DNA from: Triparma columacea
Taxonomy: Eukaryota; Sar; Bolidophyceae; Parmales; Triparmaceae
Assembly (NCBI GenBank): GCA_030267965.1
Contig: BRYA01000831.1
Location: forward strand, 36,380-86,784
Length of the DNA: 50,405 nucleotides
Direction: 5' to 3'
The notes under the pieces were generated by a model. That model saw only the letters and a list, made by a program, of their open reading frames with translations. It made no database searches and was not told the DNA's origin. Positions 19,336 to 28,067 of the stretch are shown in pieces (the first letter of the stretch is position 1; the number at the start of each line of letters is the position of its first letter). The translations under genes were made by a program, and so were the position numbers.

Positions 19336-19675
19336 CCTACATTATTGACGGGAATCAGGAGTGTTAGTGTGGTGTGATAGACAAAGAGCAAGGGAGAGGG
19401 ATTGTGTCGGAGGGAGAAGAGGGGAAATAACTTGAATTTGGACGTAAATAGGAAATTAAAAACATCGATAGGACACATTACAACTGGTGAAAGCCTTGAC
19501 AGCTCATTGTTATCCCGCCTTACCTTTATTTCGATAAGATTTTCTTTTGACAAAACAGTTGGTCTCAGTGCTCAGTGAGATCATCTCAGATCAGATAAAA
19601 CAATTGAACGATTGATTGAACAGTAAAGTAAATCACCTAGTATTATGATCCGATTGTTTGAACAACAAAGAGTAG
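19336..19675 (-). repeat. LRR-cluster spacer, copy 1
   Basis: Upstream flank of gene A and downstream flank of gene B. Near-identical to the other spacers, with landmarks TACATTATTGACGGG, GTTAGTGTGGTGTGATAGAC, ATCGATAGGACACATTACAA and GATCCGATTGTTTGAACA (plus-strand sense). Confidence 0.85.
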
Positions 19676-20803
19676 TTACAGAAACTCCAGAATTACTCTC
19701 CACAAGACTTTCGGAATCTTCTCACGTGCCTCAGTTACCCTTAGCGCTGGAGCTTCAACTCCGTCAGTTCGCTTCCTTTTCCTAGCCGATCTCCTCGGTG
19801 GGTTCTCCACGTGATCCCAGGTTCCCTTGAGGCACAGCAGAGCGTTGACGCGTTCACGTATGCGGTGCCACCTAGAATGGAGGAGGTCCTCGACGGTCGA
19901 CATATTTTGACCAGCAGCGGCAGAGATTAGGGCAGTGCAGTCCGAGAAGCAGTCTTCACCGATGGAAACAGCAGGAGATAGACTGAGTTTCGTCAGGGCG
20001 GAGCATCCGTGGAAGGCGGAACGGCAAATCGTCGTCACTCCGACTGGGATGGTGATGGCCGTGAGGGAGGAGCATTCCCTAAAGGCGCCCTCGCCAATCG
20101 TTGTCACTCCTTCCGGGATGGTGATGGCTGTGAGGGAGGAGCATCTGTAGAAGGCATGATGGCCAATCGTCCTCACTCCGTCTGGGATGGAGATTGCCGT
20201 GAGGGAGGAGCATCCAGAGAAGGCGCCCCAACCAATCTTTGTCACTCCGTCCGGGATGGTGATGGCCGTGAGGGAGGAGCATCCAGAGAAGGCTTCATTG
20301 CCAATCGACGTCACTCCATCCGGGATTGTGATGGCCTTGAGGGAGGAGCATCCGTGGAAGGCGCCATCGCCAATTGTCGTCACTCCGTCCGGGATAGTGA
20401 TAGCCGTGAGGGAGTAGCAGAAGCAGAAGGCATGAGCGTCAATCATCGTCACTCCGTCCGGGATGGTGATGGCCGTGAGGGAGGAGCATCCGTAGAAGGC
20501 TTTATCGCCAATTGTCGTCACTCCATCCGGGATGGTGATGGCCGTGAGGGAGGAGCATCCAGCGAAGGCGTTGTCGACAATTGTCGTCACTCCTTGTGCA
20601 AAAGTCACTTCTGTGAGTTCATCATTGCCTGCGAAGCTCTCTGTTCCGGAGTATACTGCTGTTTTGGGAAGGGGATAGTACCCAGCTGGTTCGCCATAGA
20701 AACCACCATAGCCATCACTATCGTCATCACTGTACTCATCACCATCGTCATCACTATAGTCATCACTATAGTCATCACCATAAGCAAAGTCTAATTCACT
20801 CAT
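19676..20803 (-). CDS. BspA-type LRR protein B
   Basis: Single exon, 375 residues. Starts MSELDFAYGDDYSDD and continues with a run of Asp/Ser/Tyr residues to about residue 45, then GYYPLPKTAVYSGTESF. An N-terminal VTFAQGVTTI repeat is followed by eight 23-residue LRR_5/BspA repeats and the CSALTKLSLSPAVSIGEDCF cap. The C-terminal domain of about 90 residues has LLHSRWHRIRERVNALLCL, a basic RRSARKRKR cluster and the invariant IPKVLWRVILEFL end. Repeats differ mostly at the two residues before and two after the AF pair. A TATAAAA lies about 20 bp upstream of the ATG, which is close for a TATA box. Partner and role unknown. Confidence 0.92.
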   Translation of the reverse strand: MSELDFAYGDDYSDDYSDDDGDEYSDDDSDGYGGFYGEPAGYYPLPKTAVYSGTESFAGNDELTEVTFAQGVTTIVDNAFAGCSSLTAITIPDGVTTIGDKAFYGCSSLTAITIPDGVTMIDAHAFCFCYSLTAITIPDGVTTIGDGAFHGCSSLKAITIPDGVTSIGNEAFSGCSSLTAITIPDGVTKIGWGAFSGCSSLTAISIPDGVRTIGHHAFYRCSSLTAITIPEGVTTIGEGAFRECSSLTAITIPVGVTTICRSAFHGCSALTKLSLSPAVSIGEDCFSDCTALISAAAGQNMSTVEDLLHSRWHRIRERVNALLCLKGTWDHVENPPRRSARKRKRTDGVEAPALRVTEAREKIPKVLWRVILEFL

Positions 20804-20822
20804 TGTAGGGATGGAGAGGATC

Positions 20823-20829
20823 TTTTATA
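20823..20829 (-). promoter_or_regulatory. TATA-like motif of LRR gene B
   Basis: TATAAAA on the minus strand about 20 bp before the start codon. Present at the same place in genes C (22737-22743) and E (25935-25941), changed to TTGAAAG in F and GTGAAAAG in A and D. Confidence 0.35.
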
Positions 20830-20907
20830 CCGTCCTTTTCGTAACCTAACCTTACCCTGGATTTATTATATAGTCTTGTCGTTAACAGCTTCAATCCTCA
20901 AGGAATT

Positions 20908-21247
20908 CCTACATTATTGACGGGAATCAGGAGGGTTAGTGTGGTGTGATAGACAAAGAGCAAGGGAGAGGGATTGTGTCGGAGGGAGAAGAGGGGAAAT
21001 AACTTGAATTTGGACGGGAATGGGAAATTAAAAACATCGATAGGACACATTACAACTAGTGAAAGCCTTAACAATTCATTGTTATCCCGCTTTACCTTTA
21101 TTTCGATAAGATTTTGTTTGACAAAACAGATTGGTCTCAGTGCTCAGTGAGATCATCTCAGATCAGATAAAACAATTGAACGTTTGATTGAACAGTAAAG
21201 TAAATCACCTAGTATTATGATCCGATTATTTGAACAGCAAAGAGTAG
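20908..21247 (-). repeat. LRR-cluster spacer, copy 2
   Basis: Between genes B and C; about 340 bp nearly identical to copies 1 and 3. Confidence 0.85.
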
Positions 21248-22720
21248 TTACAGAAACTCCAGAATTACTCTCCACAAGACTTTCGGAATCTTCTCACGTG
21301 CCTCAGTTACCCTTAGCGCTGGGGCTTCAACTCCGTCAGTTCGCTTCCTTTTCCTAGCCGATCTCCTCGGTGGGTTCTCCACGTGATCCCAGGTTCCCTT
21401 GAGGCACAGCAGAGCGTTGACGCGTTCACGTATGCGGTGCCACCTAGAATGGAGGAGGTCCTCGACGGTCGACATATTTTGATCAGCAACGGCAGTGATG
21501 AGGGCAGTGCAGTTCAAGAAGCAGTCTTCACCAATGGAGACAGCAGGAGATAGACTGAGTTTCGTCAGGGCGGAGCAATCCCTGAAGGCGCGTTTGCCAA
21601 TTGTCGTCACTCCATCTGGGATGGTGATGGCCGCGAGGGAGGAGCATCTTTGGAAGGCGCGTTCACCAATTGTCGTCACTCCGTCCGGGATGGTGATGGC
21701 CGTGAGGGAGGAGCATCCGTAGAAGGCGCCAACACTAATCGTCGTCACTCCGTCCGGGATGGTGATGGCCGTGAGGGAGGAGCATTCGTTGAAAGCGTAA
21801 ATGCCAATCGTCGTCACTCCATCTGGGATGGTAATGGCCGTGAGGGAGGAGCAGAAGCTGAAGGCGCCATTGCCAATTGTCGTCACTGAGTCCGGGATGG
21901 TGATGGCCGTGAGAGAGGAGCATCCGTAGAAGGCGTATTCACTAATCATCGTCACTCCGTCTGGGATGGTGGTGGCCGTGAGGGAGGAGCATCCAGAGAA
22001 GGCGCGTTTACCAATTGTCGTCACTCCGTCTGGGATTGTGATGGCCGAGAGGGAGGAGCATCCGGAGAAGGCGTAATCGCCAATCATCGTCACTCCGTCT
22101 GGGATGGTGGTGGCCGTGAGGGAGGAGCATCCAGAGAAGGCGCGTTTACCAATTGTCGTCACTCCGTCTGGGATTGTGATGGCCGAGAGGGAGGAGCATC
22201 CGGAGAAGGCGTAATCGCCAATTGTCGTCACTCCGTCTGGGATTGTGATGGCCGTGAGGAAGGAGCATTCGAAGAAGGCGTAGTCGCCAATTGTCGTCAC
22301 TCTGTCAGGGATGGTGATAGCCGTGAGGGAGGAGCATCTGTAGAAGGCGCTTTTGTCGATCATCGTCACTGAGTCCGGGATGGTGATTGCCGTGAGGGAG
22401 GAGCATCCAGAGAAGGCGTAATTGCCAATCGTCGTCACTCCGTCCGGGATGGTGATGGCTGTGAGGGAGGAGCATCCACAGAAGGCACTTACGCCAATTG
22501 TCGTCACTCCTTGTGCAAAAGTCACTTCTGTGAGTTCATCATCGCCTGCGAAGCTCTCTGTTCCGGAGTATACTGCTGTTTTGGGAAGGGGATAGTACCC
22601 ATTTGGGACGTCATAGTCACCACCATAGTCATCACTATAGCCATCACCATACTCATCACCATCGTCATCACTATAGTCATCACTATAGTCATCACCATAA
22701 GCAAAGTCTAATTCACTCAT
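21248..22720 (-). CDS. BspA-type LRR protein C (longest)
   Basis: Single exon, 490 residues. Same architecture as B: Asp/Ser/Tyr-rich N-terminus, VTFAQGVTTI entry repeat, then thirteen 23-residue repeats, cap and basic C-terminal domain nearly identical to that of B. The extra length comes partly from an exact two-repeat (138-bp) tandem duplication, 21961-22098 and 22099-22220 onward. Some repeats have TATTIPDGV in place of TAITIPDGV, and both duplicated copies share it, confirming the copying. The C-terminal 100 residues are almost the same as in B, D and F, while repeat number differs, so the domains evolve differently. Confidence 0.92.
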   Translation of the reverse strand: MSELDFAYGDDYSDDYSDDDGDEYGDGYSDDYGGDYDVPNGYYPLPKTAVYSGTESFAGDDELTEVTFAQGVTTIGVSAFCGCSSLTAITIPDGVTTIGNYAFSGCSSLTAITIPDSVTMIDKSAFYRCSSLTAITIPDRVTTIGDYAFFECSFLTAITIPDGVTTIGDYAFSGCSSLSAITIPDGVTTIGKRAFSGCSSLTATTIPDGVTMIGDYAFSGCSSLSAITIPDGVTTIGKRAFSGCSSLTATTIPDGVTMISEYAFYGCSSLTAITIPDSVTTIGNGAFSFCSSLTAITIPDGVTTIGIYAFNECSSLTAITIPDGVTTISVGAFYGCSSLTAITIPDGVTTIGERAFQRCSSLAAITIPDGVTTIGKRAFRDCSALTKLSLSPAVSIGEDCFLNCTALITAVADQNMSTVEDLLHSRWHRIRERVNALLCLKGTWDHVENPPRRSARKRKRTDGVEAPALRVTEAREKIPKVLWRVILEFL

Positions 22721-22825
22721 TGTAGGGATGGAGATCTTTTATACCGTCCTTTAGGTAACCTAGCCTTAACCCTGGATTTATTATACAGTCTTGTCGTTAA
22801 CAGCTTCAATCCTCAAGGAATTCCT

Positions 22826-23137
22826 ACATTATTGACGGGAATCAGGAGGGTTAGTGTGGTGTGATAGACAAAGAGCAAGGGAGAGGGATTGTGTCGNNNN
22901 NNNNNNNNNNNNNNNNNNNNNNNNNNNNNNNNNNNNNNNNNNNNNNNNNNNNNNNNNNNNNNAATTCATTGTTATCCCGCTTTACCTTTATTTCGATAAG
23001 ATTTTGTTTGACAAAACAGATTGGTCTCAGTGCTCAGTGAGATCATCTCAGATCAGATAAAACAATTGAACGATTGATTGAACAGTAAAGTAAATCACCT
23101 AGTATTATGATCCGATTGTTTGAACAACAAAGAGTAG
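22826..23137 (-). repeat. LRR-cluster spacer, copy 3 (with gap)
   Basis: Between genes C and D. Contains the N run at 22897-22962; comparison with copy 2 suggests about 90 bp are missing there rather than 66. Confidence 0.85.
22897..22962. other. assembly gap (66 N)
   Basis: Unresolved bases inside the spacer repeat. Order and copy number of the LRR genes across this point rest on scaffolding. Confidence 0.99.
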
Positions 23138-24340
23138 TTATAGAAACTCCAGAATAACTCTCCACAAGACTTTCGGGATCTTCTCACGTGCCTCAGTTAC
23201 CCTTAGCGCTGGGGCTTCAACTCCGTCAGTTCGCTTTCTTTTCCTAGCCGATCTCCTCGGTGGGTTCTCCACGTGATCCCAGGTTCCCTTGAGGCACAGA
23301 AGAGCGTTGACGCGTTCACGTATGCGGTGCCACCTAGAATGGAGGAGGTCTTCGACAGTGGACACATTTTGATCGGCCGCGGCAGCGATCAAGGCGGTGC
23401 AGTTCAAGAAGCAGTCTTCACCGATGAAGACAGCGGGAGATAGACTGAGTTTCGTTAGGGCGGGGCAATCACTGAAGGCTTCACTGCCAATCATCGTTAC
23501 TGAGTCCGGGATGGTGACGGCCGTGAGGGAATAGCAGTTTGCGAAGGCGATATCGCTAATCATCGTCACTCCGTCCGGGATTGTGATGGCCGTGAGGGAG
23601 GAGCATCCACAGAAGGCACGATTACCAATCGAAGTCACTCCGTCCGGGATGGTGATGGCCTTGAGGGAGGAGCAACCAAAGAAGGCGCTATCGCCAATCA
23701 TTGTCACTCCGTCCGGGATAGTGATGGCCGTGAGGGAGGAGCATCTATGGAAGGCGTGATATCTAATCGTAGTCACTCCGTCTGGGATTGTGATGGCCGA
23801 TAGGGAGGAGCATCCCCAGAAGGCATATTCACTAATCATCGTCACTCCAACTGGAATGGTAATGGCCGTGAGGGAGGAGCATCCGTAGAAGGCGTATTGG
23901 CCAATCCTCGTCACTGAGTCCGGGATTGTGATGGCCGTGAGGGAGGAGCATCCAGAGAAGGCCCTTCTGCCAATTGTCGTCATTGAGTCCGGGATTGTGA
24001 TGGCCGTGAGGGAGGAGCATCTACAGAAGGCGCAATTGCCAATCGTCGTCACAGAGTCCGGGATGTTGATGGCTGCGAGGGAGGAGCATTCGTAGAAGGC
24101 GCCCTCGCCAATCTCCGTCACTCCATCTGGGATTGTGATGGCCGTGAGGGAGGAGCATCCGTGGAAGGCACCCTCGCCAATTGTCGTCACTCCATCCGGG
24201 ATGGTAATGGCTGTGAGGGAGGAGCATCCGTGGAAGGCACCCTCGCCAATTGTTGTCACTCCTTGTGCAAAAGTCACTTCTGTGAGTTCACGATTGCCTC
24301 TGAAGTTCCCTGTGCCTGTGTATACTCCTATTTGGGGCAT
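23138..24340 (-). CDS. BspA-type LRR protein D (short N-terminus)
   Basis: Single exon, 400 residues, starting MPQIGVYTGTGNFRGNRELT. Like A it lacks the Asp-rich N-terminus: the first residues correspond to the LPKTAVYSGTESF segment of B. Eleven 23-residue repeats follow the entry repeat; the first two (TTIGEGAFHG twice) are almost identical. Cap CPALTKLSLSPAVFIGEDCF and the full C-terminal domain with RRSARKRKR and the IPKVLWRVILEFL end. The upstream flank matches that of A (CTATTTGCG, GTGAAAAGA) rather than B. So two subtypes alternate in the cluster: A and D versus B, C, E and F. Confidence 0.92.
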   Translation of the reverse strand: MPQIGVYTGTGNFRGNRELTEVTFAQGVTTIGEGAFHGCSSLTAITIPDGVTTIGEGAFHGCSSLTAITIPDGVTEIGEGAFYECSSLAAINIPDSVTTIGNCAFCRCSSLTAITIPDSMTTIGRRAFSGCSSLTAITIPDSVTRIGQYAFYGCSSLTAITIPVGVTMISEYAFWGCSSLSAITIPDGVTTIRYHAFHRCSSLTAITIPDGVTMIGDSAFFGCSSLKAITIPDGVTSIGNRAFCGCSSLTAITIPDGVTMISDIAFANCYSLTAVTIPDSVTMIGSEAFSDCPALTKLSLSPAVFIGEDCFLNCTALIAAAADQNVSTVEDLLHSRWHRIRERVNALLCLKGTWDHVENPPRRSARKRKRTDGVEAPALRVTEAREKIPKVLWRVILEFL

Positions 24341-24397
24341 TTTGGGGAAGGGGAGAGTCCCGGAGTTGAGAGGGTCTTTTCACCTATTTGCGAATTC

Positions 24398-24784
24398 CTA
24401 CATTATTGACGGGCTCAGGAGTGTTAGTGTGGTGTGATAGACAAAGAGCAAGGGAGAGGGATTGTGTCGGAGGGAGAAGAGGGGAAATAACTTGAATTTG
24501 GACGTGAATGGGAAATTAAAAACATCGATAGGACACATTACACCTGGTGAAAGCCTTGGCAACTCATTGTTATCCCGCCTTACCTTTATTTCGATAAGAT
24601 TTTGTTTGCCAAAACAGATTGGTCTCAGTCCGATCTATCTTCTCAGACTCTCTCTCAGATCAGATAAAACAATTGAACGATTGATTGAACAGGAAAGTAA
24701 ATCGCCAGTATTATGATCCGATTGTTTCACTCCTGTCCGACTATACTTGAAAAAGGGGTAACGTTCGTGCACAACAACAAAGAG
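24398..24784 (-). repeat. LRR-cluster spacer, copy 4
   Basis: Between genes D and E. Carries an extra CACTCCTGTCCGACTATACT box near 24727, shared only with copy 5. Confidence 0.85.
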
Positions 24785-25915
24785 TTACAGAAACTCCAGA
24801 ATTACTCTCCACAAAACCTTCGGGATCTTCTCACGTGCCTCAGTTTCCCTTAGCGGCGCACCGGCTTCAACTCCGTCCAGTCTCTTCCGCTTCAGCCTAG
24901 CCGATCTCCTGGGTTGATTCTCCACGTGATCCCAGGTTCCCTTGAGGCACAGCAGAGCGTTGACGCGTTCCGTCACAGCGACGTTGCGATGCCACCTATA
25001 ATGGAGGAGGTCCTCGACAGTCGACATATTTTGATCAGCAGCGGCAGTGATGAGGGCAGTGCAGTTCAAGAAGCAGTCTTCACCGATGGAAACAGCAGGA
25101 GATAGACTGAGTTTCGTCAGGACGGAGCAATCCCTGAAGGCGGCAAAGCCAATCTTCGTTACTCCGTCTGGGATGGTGATGGCCGTGAGGGAGGAGCATC
25201 CGTCGAAGGTGTAATTGCCAATCGACGTTACTCCGTCCGGGATGTTGATGGCCGTGAGGGAGGAGCATCCAGAGAAGGCGTAATTGCCAATCGTCGTCAC
25301 TCCGTCCGGGATGGTGATGGCCGTGAGGGAGGAGCATCCAGAGAAGGCGCGTTCACCAATTGTCGTCACTCCGTCCGGGATGTTGATGGCCGTGAGGGAG
25401 GAGCAATCCCTGAAGGTACCATCGCCAATCTCCGTCACTCCGTCCGGGATGGTGATAGACGTGAGGGAGGAGCATCTAAAGAAGGCGTCCCAACCAATCT
25501 TGGTCACTCCGTCCGGGATTGTGATGGCCATGAGAGAGGAGCATCTCCAGAAGGCATATTCACTAATCATCGTCACTCCATCCGGGATAGTGATGGCCAT
25601 GAGGGAGAAGCATCTTTGGAAGGCGCGTTCACCAATTGTCGTCACTCCATCCGGGATTGTGATGGCTGCGAGGGAGGAGCATCCGCAGAAGGCACGATTG
25701 CCAATCTTTGTCACTCCTTGTGCAAAAGTCACTTCTGTGAGTTCAATATTGTCTTCAAAGCTCTCTGTTCCGGAGTATACTGCTGTTTTGGGAAGGGGAT
25801 AGTACCCAGCTGGTTCGCCATAGTCACCACCATAGTCATCACTATAGTCATCACCATCGTCATCAATATAGTCATCACTATAGTCATCACCATAAACAAA
25901 GTCTAATTCACTCAT
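24785..25915 (-). CDS. BspA-type LRR protein E
   Basis: Single exon, 376 residues. Asp/Ser/Tyr N-terminus (MSELDFVYGDDYSDD), entry repeat VTFAQGVTKIGNRAF, eight 23-residue repeats, cap CSVLTKLSLSPAVSIGEDCF. Its C-terminal domain is a variant: LLHYRWHRNVAVTERVNALL, then RRSARLKRKRLDG and LRETEAREKIPK, intermediate between A (VMERVNALL) and B/C/D (IRERVNALL). Gene F shares the RNVAVTERVNALL part but has the B-type basic end, which looks like a gene-conversion mosaic. A TATAAAA lies about 20 bp before the ATG. Confidence 0.92.
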   Translation of the reverse strand: MSELDFVYGDDYSDDYIDDDGDDYSDDYGGDYGEPAGYYPLPKTAVYSGTESFEDNIELTEVTFAQGVTKIGNRAFCGCSSLAAITIPDGVTTIGERAFQRCFSLMAITIPDGVTMISEYAFWRCSSLMAITIPDGVTKIGWDAFFRCSSLTSITIPDGVTEIGDGTFRDCSSLTAINIPDGVTTIGERAFSGCSSLTAITIPDGVTTIGNYAFSGCSSLTAINIPDGVTSIGNYTFDGCSSLTAITIPDGVTKIGFAAFRDCSVLTKLSLSPAVSIGEDCFLNCTALITAAADQNMSTVEDLLHYRWHRNVAVTERVNALLCLKGTWDHVENQPRRSARLKRKRLDGVEAGAPLRETEAREKIPKVLWRVILEFL

Positions 25916-25980
25916 TGTAGGGATAGATAGGACCTTTTATACGTCTCTTTTCGTTAAGAGCTTCAATCCTCAATGAATTC

Positions 25981-26357
25981 CTACATTATTGACGGGCTCA
26001 GGAGGGTTAGTGTGGTGTGATTGACAAAGAGCAAGGGAGAGGGATTGTGTCGGAGGGAGAAGAGGGGAAATAACTTGAATTTGAACGTGAATGGGAAATT
26101 AAAAATATCGATAGGACACATTACAACTGGTGAAAGCCTTGACAGCTCATTGTTATCCCGCTTTACCTTTATTTCGATAAGAATTTCTTTTGCCAAAACA
26201 GATTGGTCTCAGTAAGAGGAGAGTCTGTCTCAGATCAGATAAAACAATTGAACGTTTGATTGAACAGTAAAGTAAATCACCTAGTATTATGATCCGATTG
26301 TTTCACTCCTGTCCGACTATACTTGAAAAAGGGGTAACGTTCGTGCACAACAAAGAG
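25981..26357 (-). repeat. LRR-cluster spacer, copy 5
   Basis: Between genes E and F; closest to copy 4, sharing the CACTCCTGTCCGACTATACT box. Confidence 0.85.
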
Positions 26358-27557
26358 TTACAGAAACTCCAGAATTACTCTCCACAAAACTTTCGGGATC
26401 TTCTCACGTGCCTCAGTTACCCTTAGCGCTGGGGCTTCAACTCCGTCAGTTCGCTTCCTTTTCCTAGCCGATCTCCTCGGTGGATTCTCCACGTGATCCC
26501 AGGTTCCCTTGAGGCACAGCAGAGCGTTCACGCGTTCCGTCACAGCGACGTTGCGGTGCCACCTGTAATGGAGGAGGTCCGAGACAGTCGGCATGTTCTT
26601 ATCAGCAGCGGCAGCGATTAGGGCAGTGCATTCTTCGAAGCAGTCTTCACCGATAGAAACAGCAGGAGATAGAATGAGTTTCGTTAGGGCGAAGCAATCC
26701 ACGAAGGCGAAATTGCCAATCGTCGTCATTGAGTCTGGGATGGTGATGGCCGTGAGGGAGGAGCATATGCGGAAGGCTCCAATGCCTATTGTCGTCACTC
26801 CGACCGGGATAGTGATGGCCGTGAGGGAGGAGCATCCGTAGAAGGCGCCATCGCCAATCGTTGTCACTCCATCCGGGATGGTGATAGCCTTGAGGGAGGA
26901 GCATCCGTCGAAGGCGCCCTCACTAATCGTCGTCACTCCGTCTTGGATTGTGATGGCTACGAGGGAGGAGCATCTCTGAAAGGCGAATCCGCCAATCGTC
27001 GTCACTCCGTCTGGGATTGTGATGGCCGTGAGGGAGGAGCATCCTTGGAAGGCGTCCTCGCCAATTGTCGTCACTCCGTCCGAGATGGTGACGGCCGTGA
27101 GGGAGGAGCATTCGTAGAAGGCGCCATGGTTAATCGTTGTCACTCCATCCGGGATTGTGATGGCCGTGAGGGAGGAGCATCCATAGAAGGCATCATTGCC
27201 AATCGTTGTTACTCCTTCCGGGATGGTGATAGTACCGAGGGAGGTGCATTCGCAGAAGGCGCGCTCGCCAATCGACGTCACTCCATCTGGGATGGTGATG
27301 GCCGTGAGGGAGGAGCATCCTTGGAAGGCGTCCTCGCCAATTGTCGTCACTCCTTCTGCAAAAGTCACTTCTGTGAGTTCATCATTGCCTGCGAAGCTCT
27401 CTGTTCCGGAGTATACTGCTGTTTTGGGAAGGGGATAGTACCCAGCTGGGACGTCATAGTCATCACTATCGTCATCACTATAGTCATCATTATCACCATC
27501 GTCATCACTATAGTCATCACTATAGTCATCACCATAAGCAAAGTCTAATTCACTCAT
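26358..27557 (-). CDS. BspA-type LRR protein F
   Basis: Single exon, 399 residues. Asp/Ser-rich N-terminus interrupted by Asn (GDNDDYSDDDS), entry repeat VTFAEGVTTIGEDAF (Glu where the others have Gln), nine 23-residue repeats, cap FALTKLILSPAVSIGEDCF, and the conserved C-terminal domain. The C-terminal part joins an A/E-like segment (MPTVSDLLHYRWHRNVAV) to the B/C/D-like RRSARKRKRTDG segment. The TATA-like motif of B, C and E reads TTGAAAG here. It is the 5'-most gene of the cluster with respect to transcription and borders the translocator gene, which is transcribed the other way. Confidence 0.92.
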   Translation of the reverse strand: MSELDFAYGDDYSDDYSDDDGDNDDYSDDDSDDYDVPAGYYPLPKTAVYSGTESFAGNDELTEVTFAEGVTTIGEDAFQGCSSLTAITIPDGVTSIGERAFCECTSLGTITIPEGVTTIGNDAFYGCSSLTAITIPDGVTTINHGAFYECSSLTAVTISDGVTTIGEDAFQGCSSLTAITIPDGVTTIGGFAFQRCSSLVAITIQDGVTTISEGAFDGCSSLKAITIPDGVTTIGDGAFYGCSSLTAITIPVGVTTIGIGAFRICSSLTAITIPDSMTTIGNFAFVDCFALTKLILSPAVSIGEDCFEECTALIAAAADKNMPTVSDLLHYRWHRNVAVTERVNALLCLKGTWDHVENPPRRSARKRKRTDGVEAPALRVTEAREKIPKVLWRVILEFL

Positions 27558-27625
27558 TGCAGGGATGGAGAGGATCTTTCAACCCGTCTTTTCGTTAACA
27601 GTTTAACCCCTCAAAGAATTTCTAC

Positions 27626-28040
27626 ATTATTGACGGGAATCAGGAGGGTTAGTGTGGTGTGATTGACAAAGAGCAAGGGATGTGATGGAGTAAGAACAAG
27701 GGAGAGGGATATTGAGACCCCTCAAGGATGTGTCATTGCGGCATCAATGGCAGTTCTCTGCCCGATAGCAACCCCAATATGACACTAGCAGTATCGGAAA
27801 TATGGCAAGAAAGTAGTATTATCTCGTCTATGAGACGAACAATCCAAACCCAATGAATTTCAGGAGTCGACCGTGATTGAAGAGGGGAAATATACCTTGA
27901 ACTTGGACGTGAATAGGAGATAAAAATCGACGATAGGACACATTACAACTGGTGAAAGCCTTGGCAACTCATTGTTATCCCGCTTTACCTATATTTCGAT
28001 TAGATTTGTTTTGCCAAAACAGATTGGTCTCAGTCCGATC
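27626..28040 (-). repeat. LRR-cluster spacer, copy 6, interrupted
   Basis: Homologous to the other spacers at both ends (TACATTATTGACGGGAATCA; GACACATTACAACTGGTGAA; CAAAACAGATTGGTCTCAGT), but the middle is replaced by about 195 bp of unrelated sequence (about 27678-27872). No LRR gene follows, so it is the outer edge of the amplified block. Confidence 0.75.
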
Positions 28041-28067
28041 CTGGAGGGCTGATTTGCACATTTTCAG

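Noticed and set aside
20009..20794. Plus-strand open frames through the LRR genes reading as RHSVRDGDGREGGAS-like repeats
   Set aside because: Shadow frames of a 69-bp, frame-preserving repeat. The minus strand carries the recognisable LRR_5 pattern and the conserved C-terminal domain.
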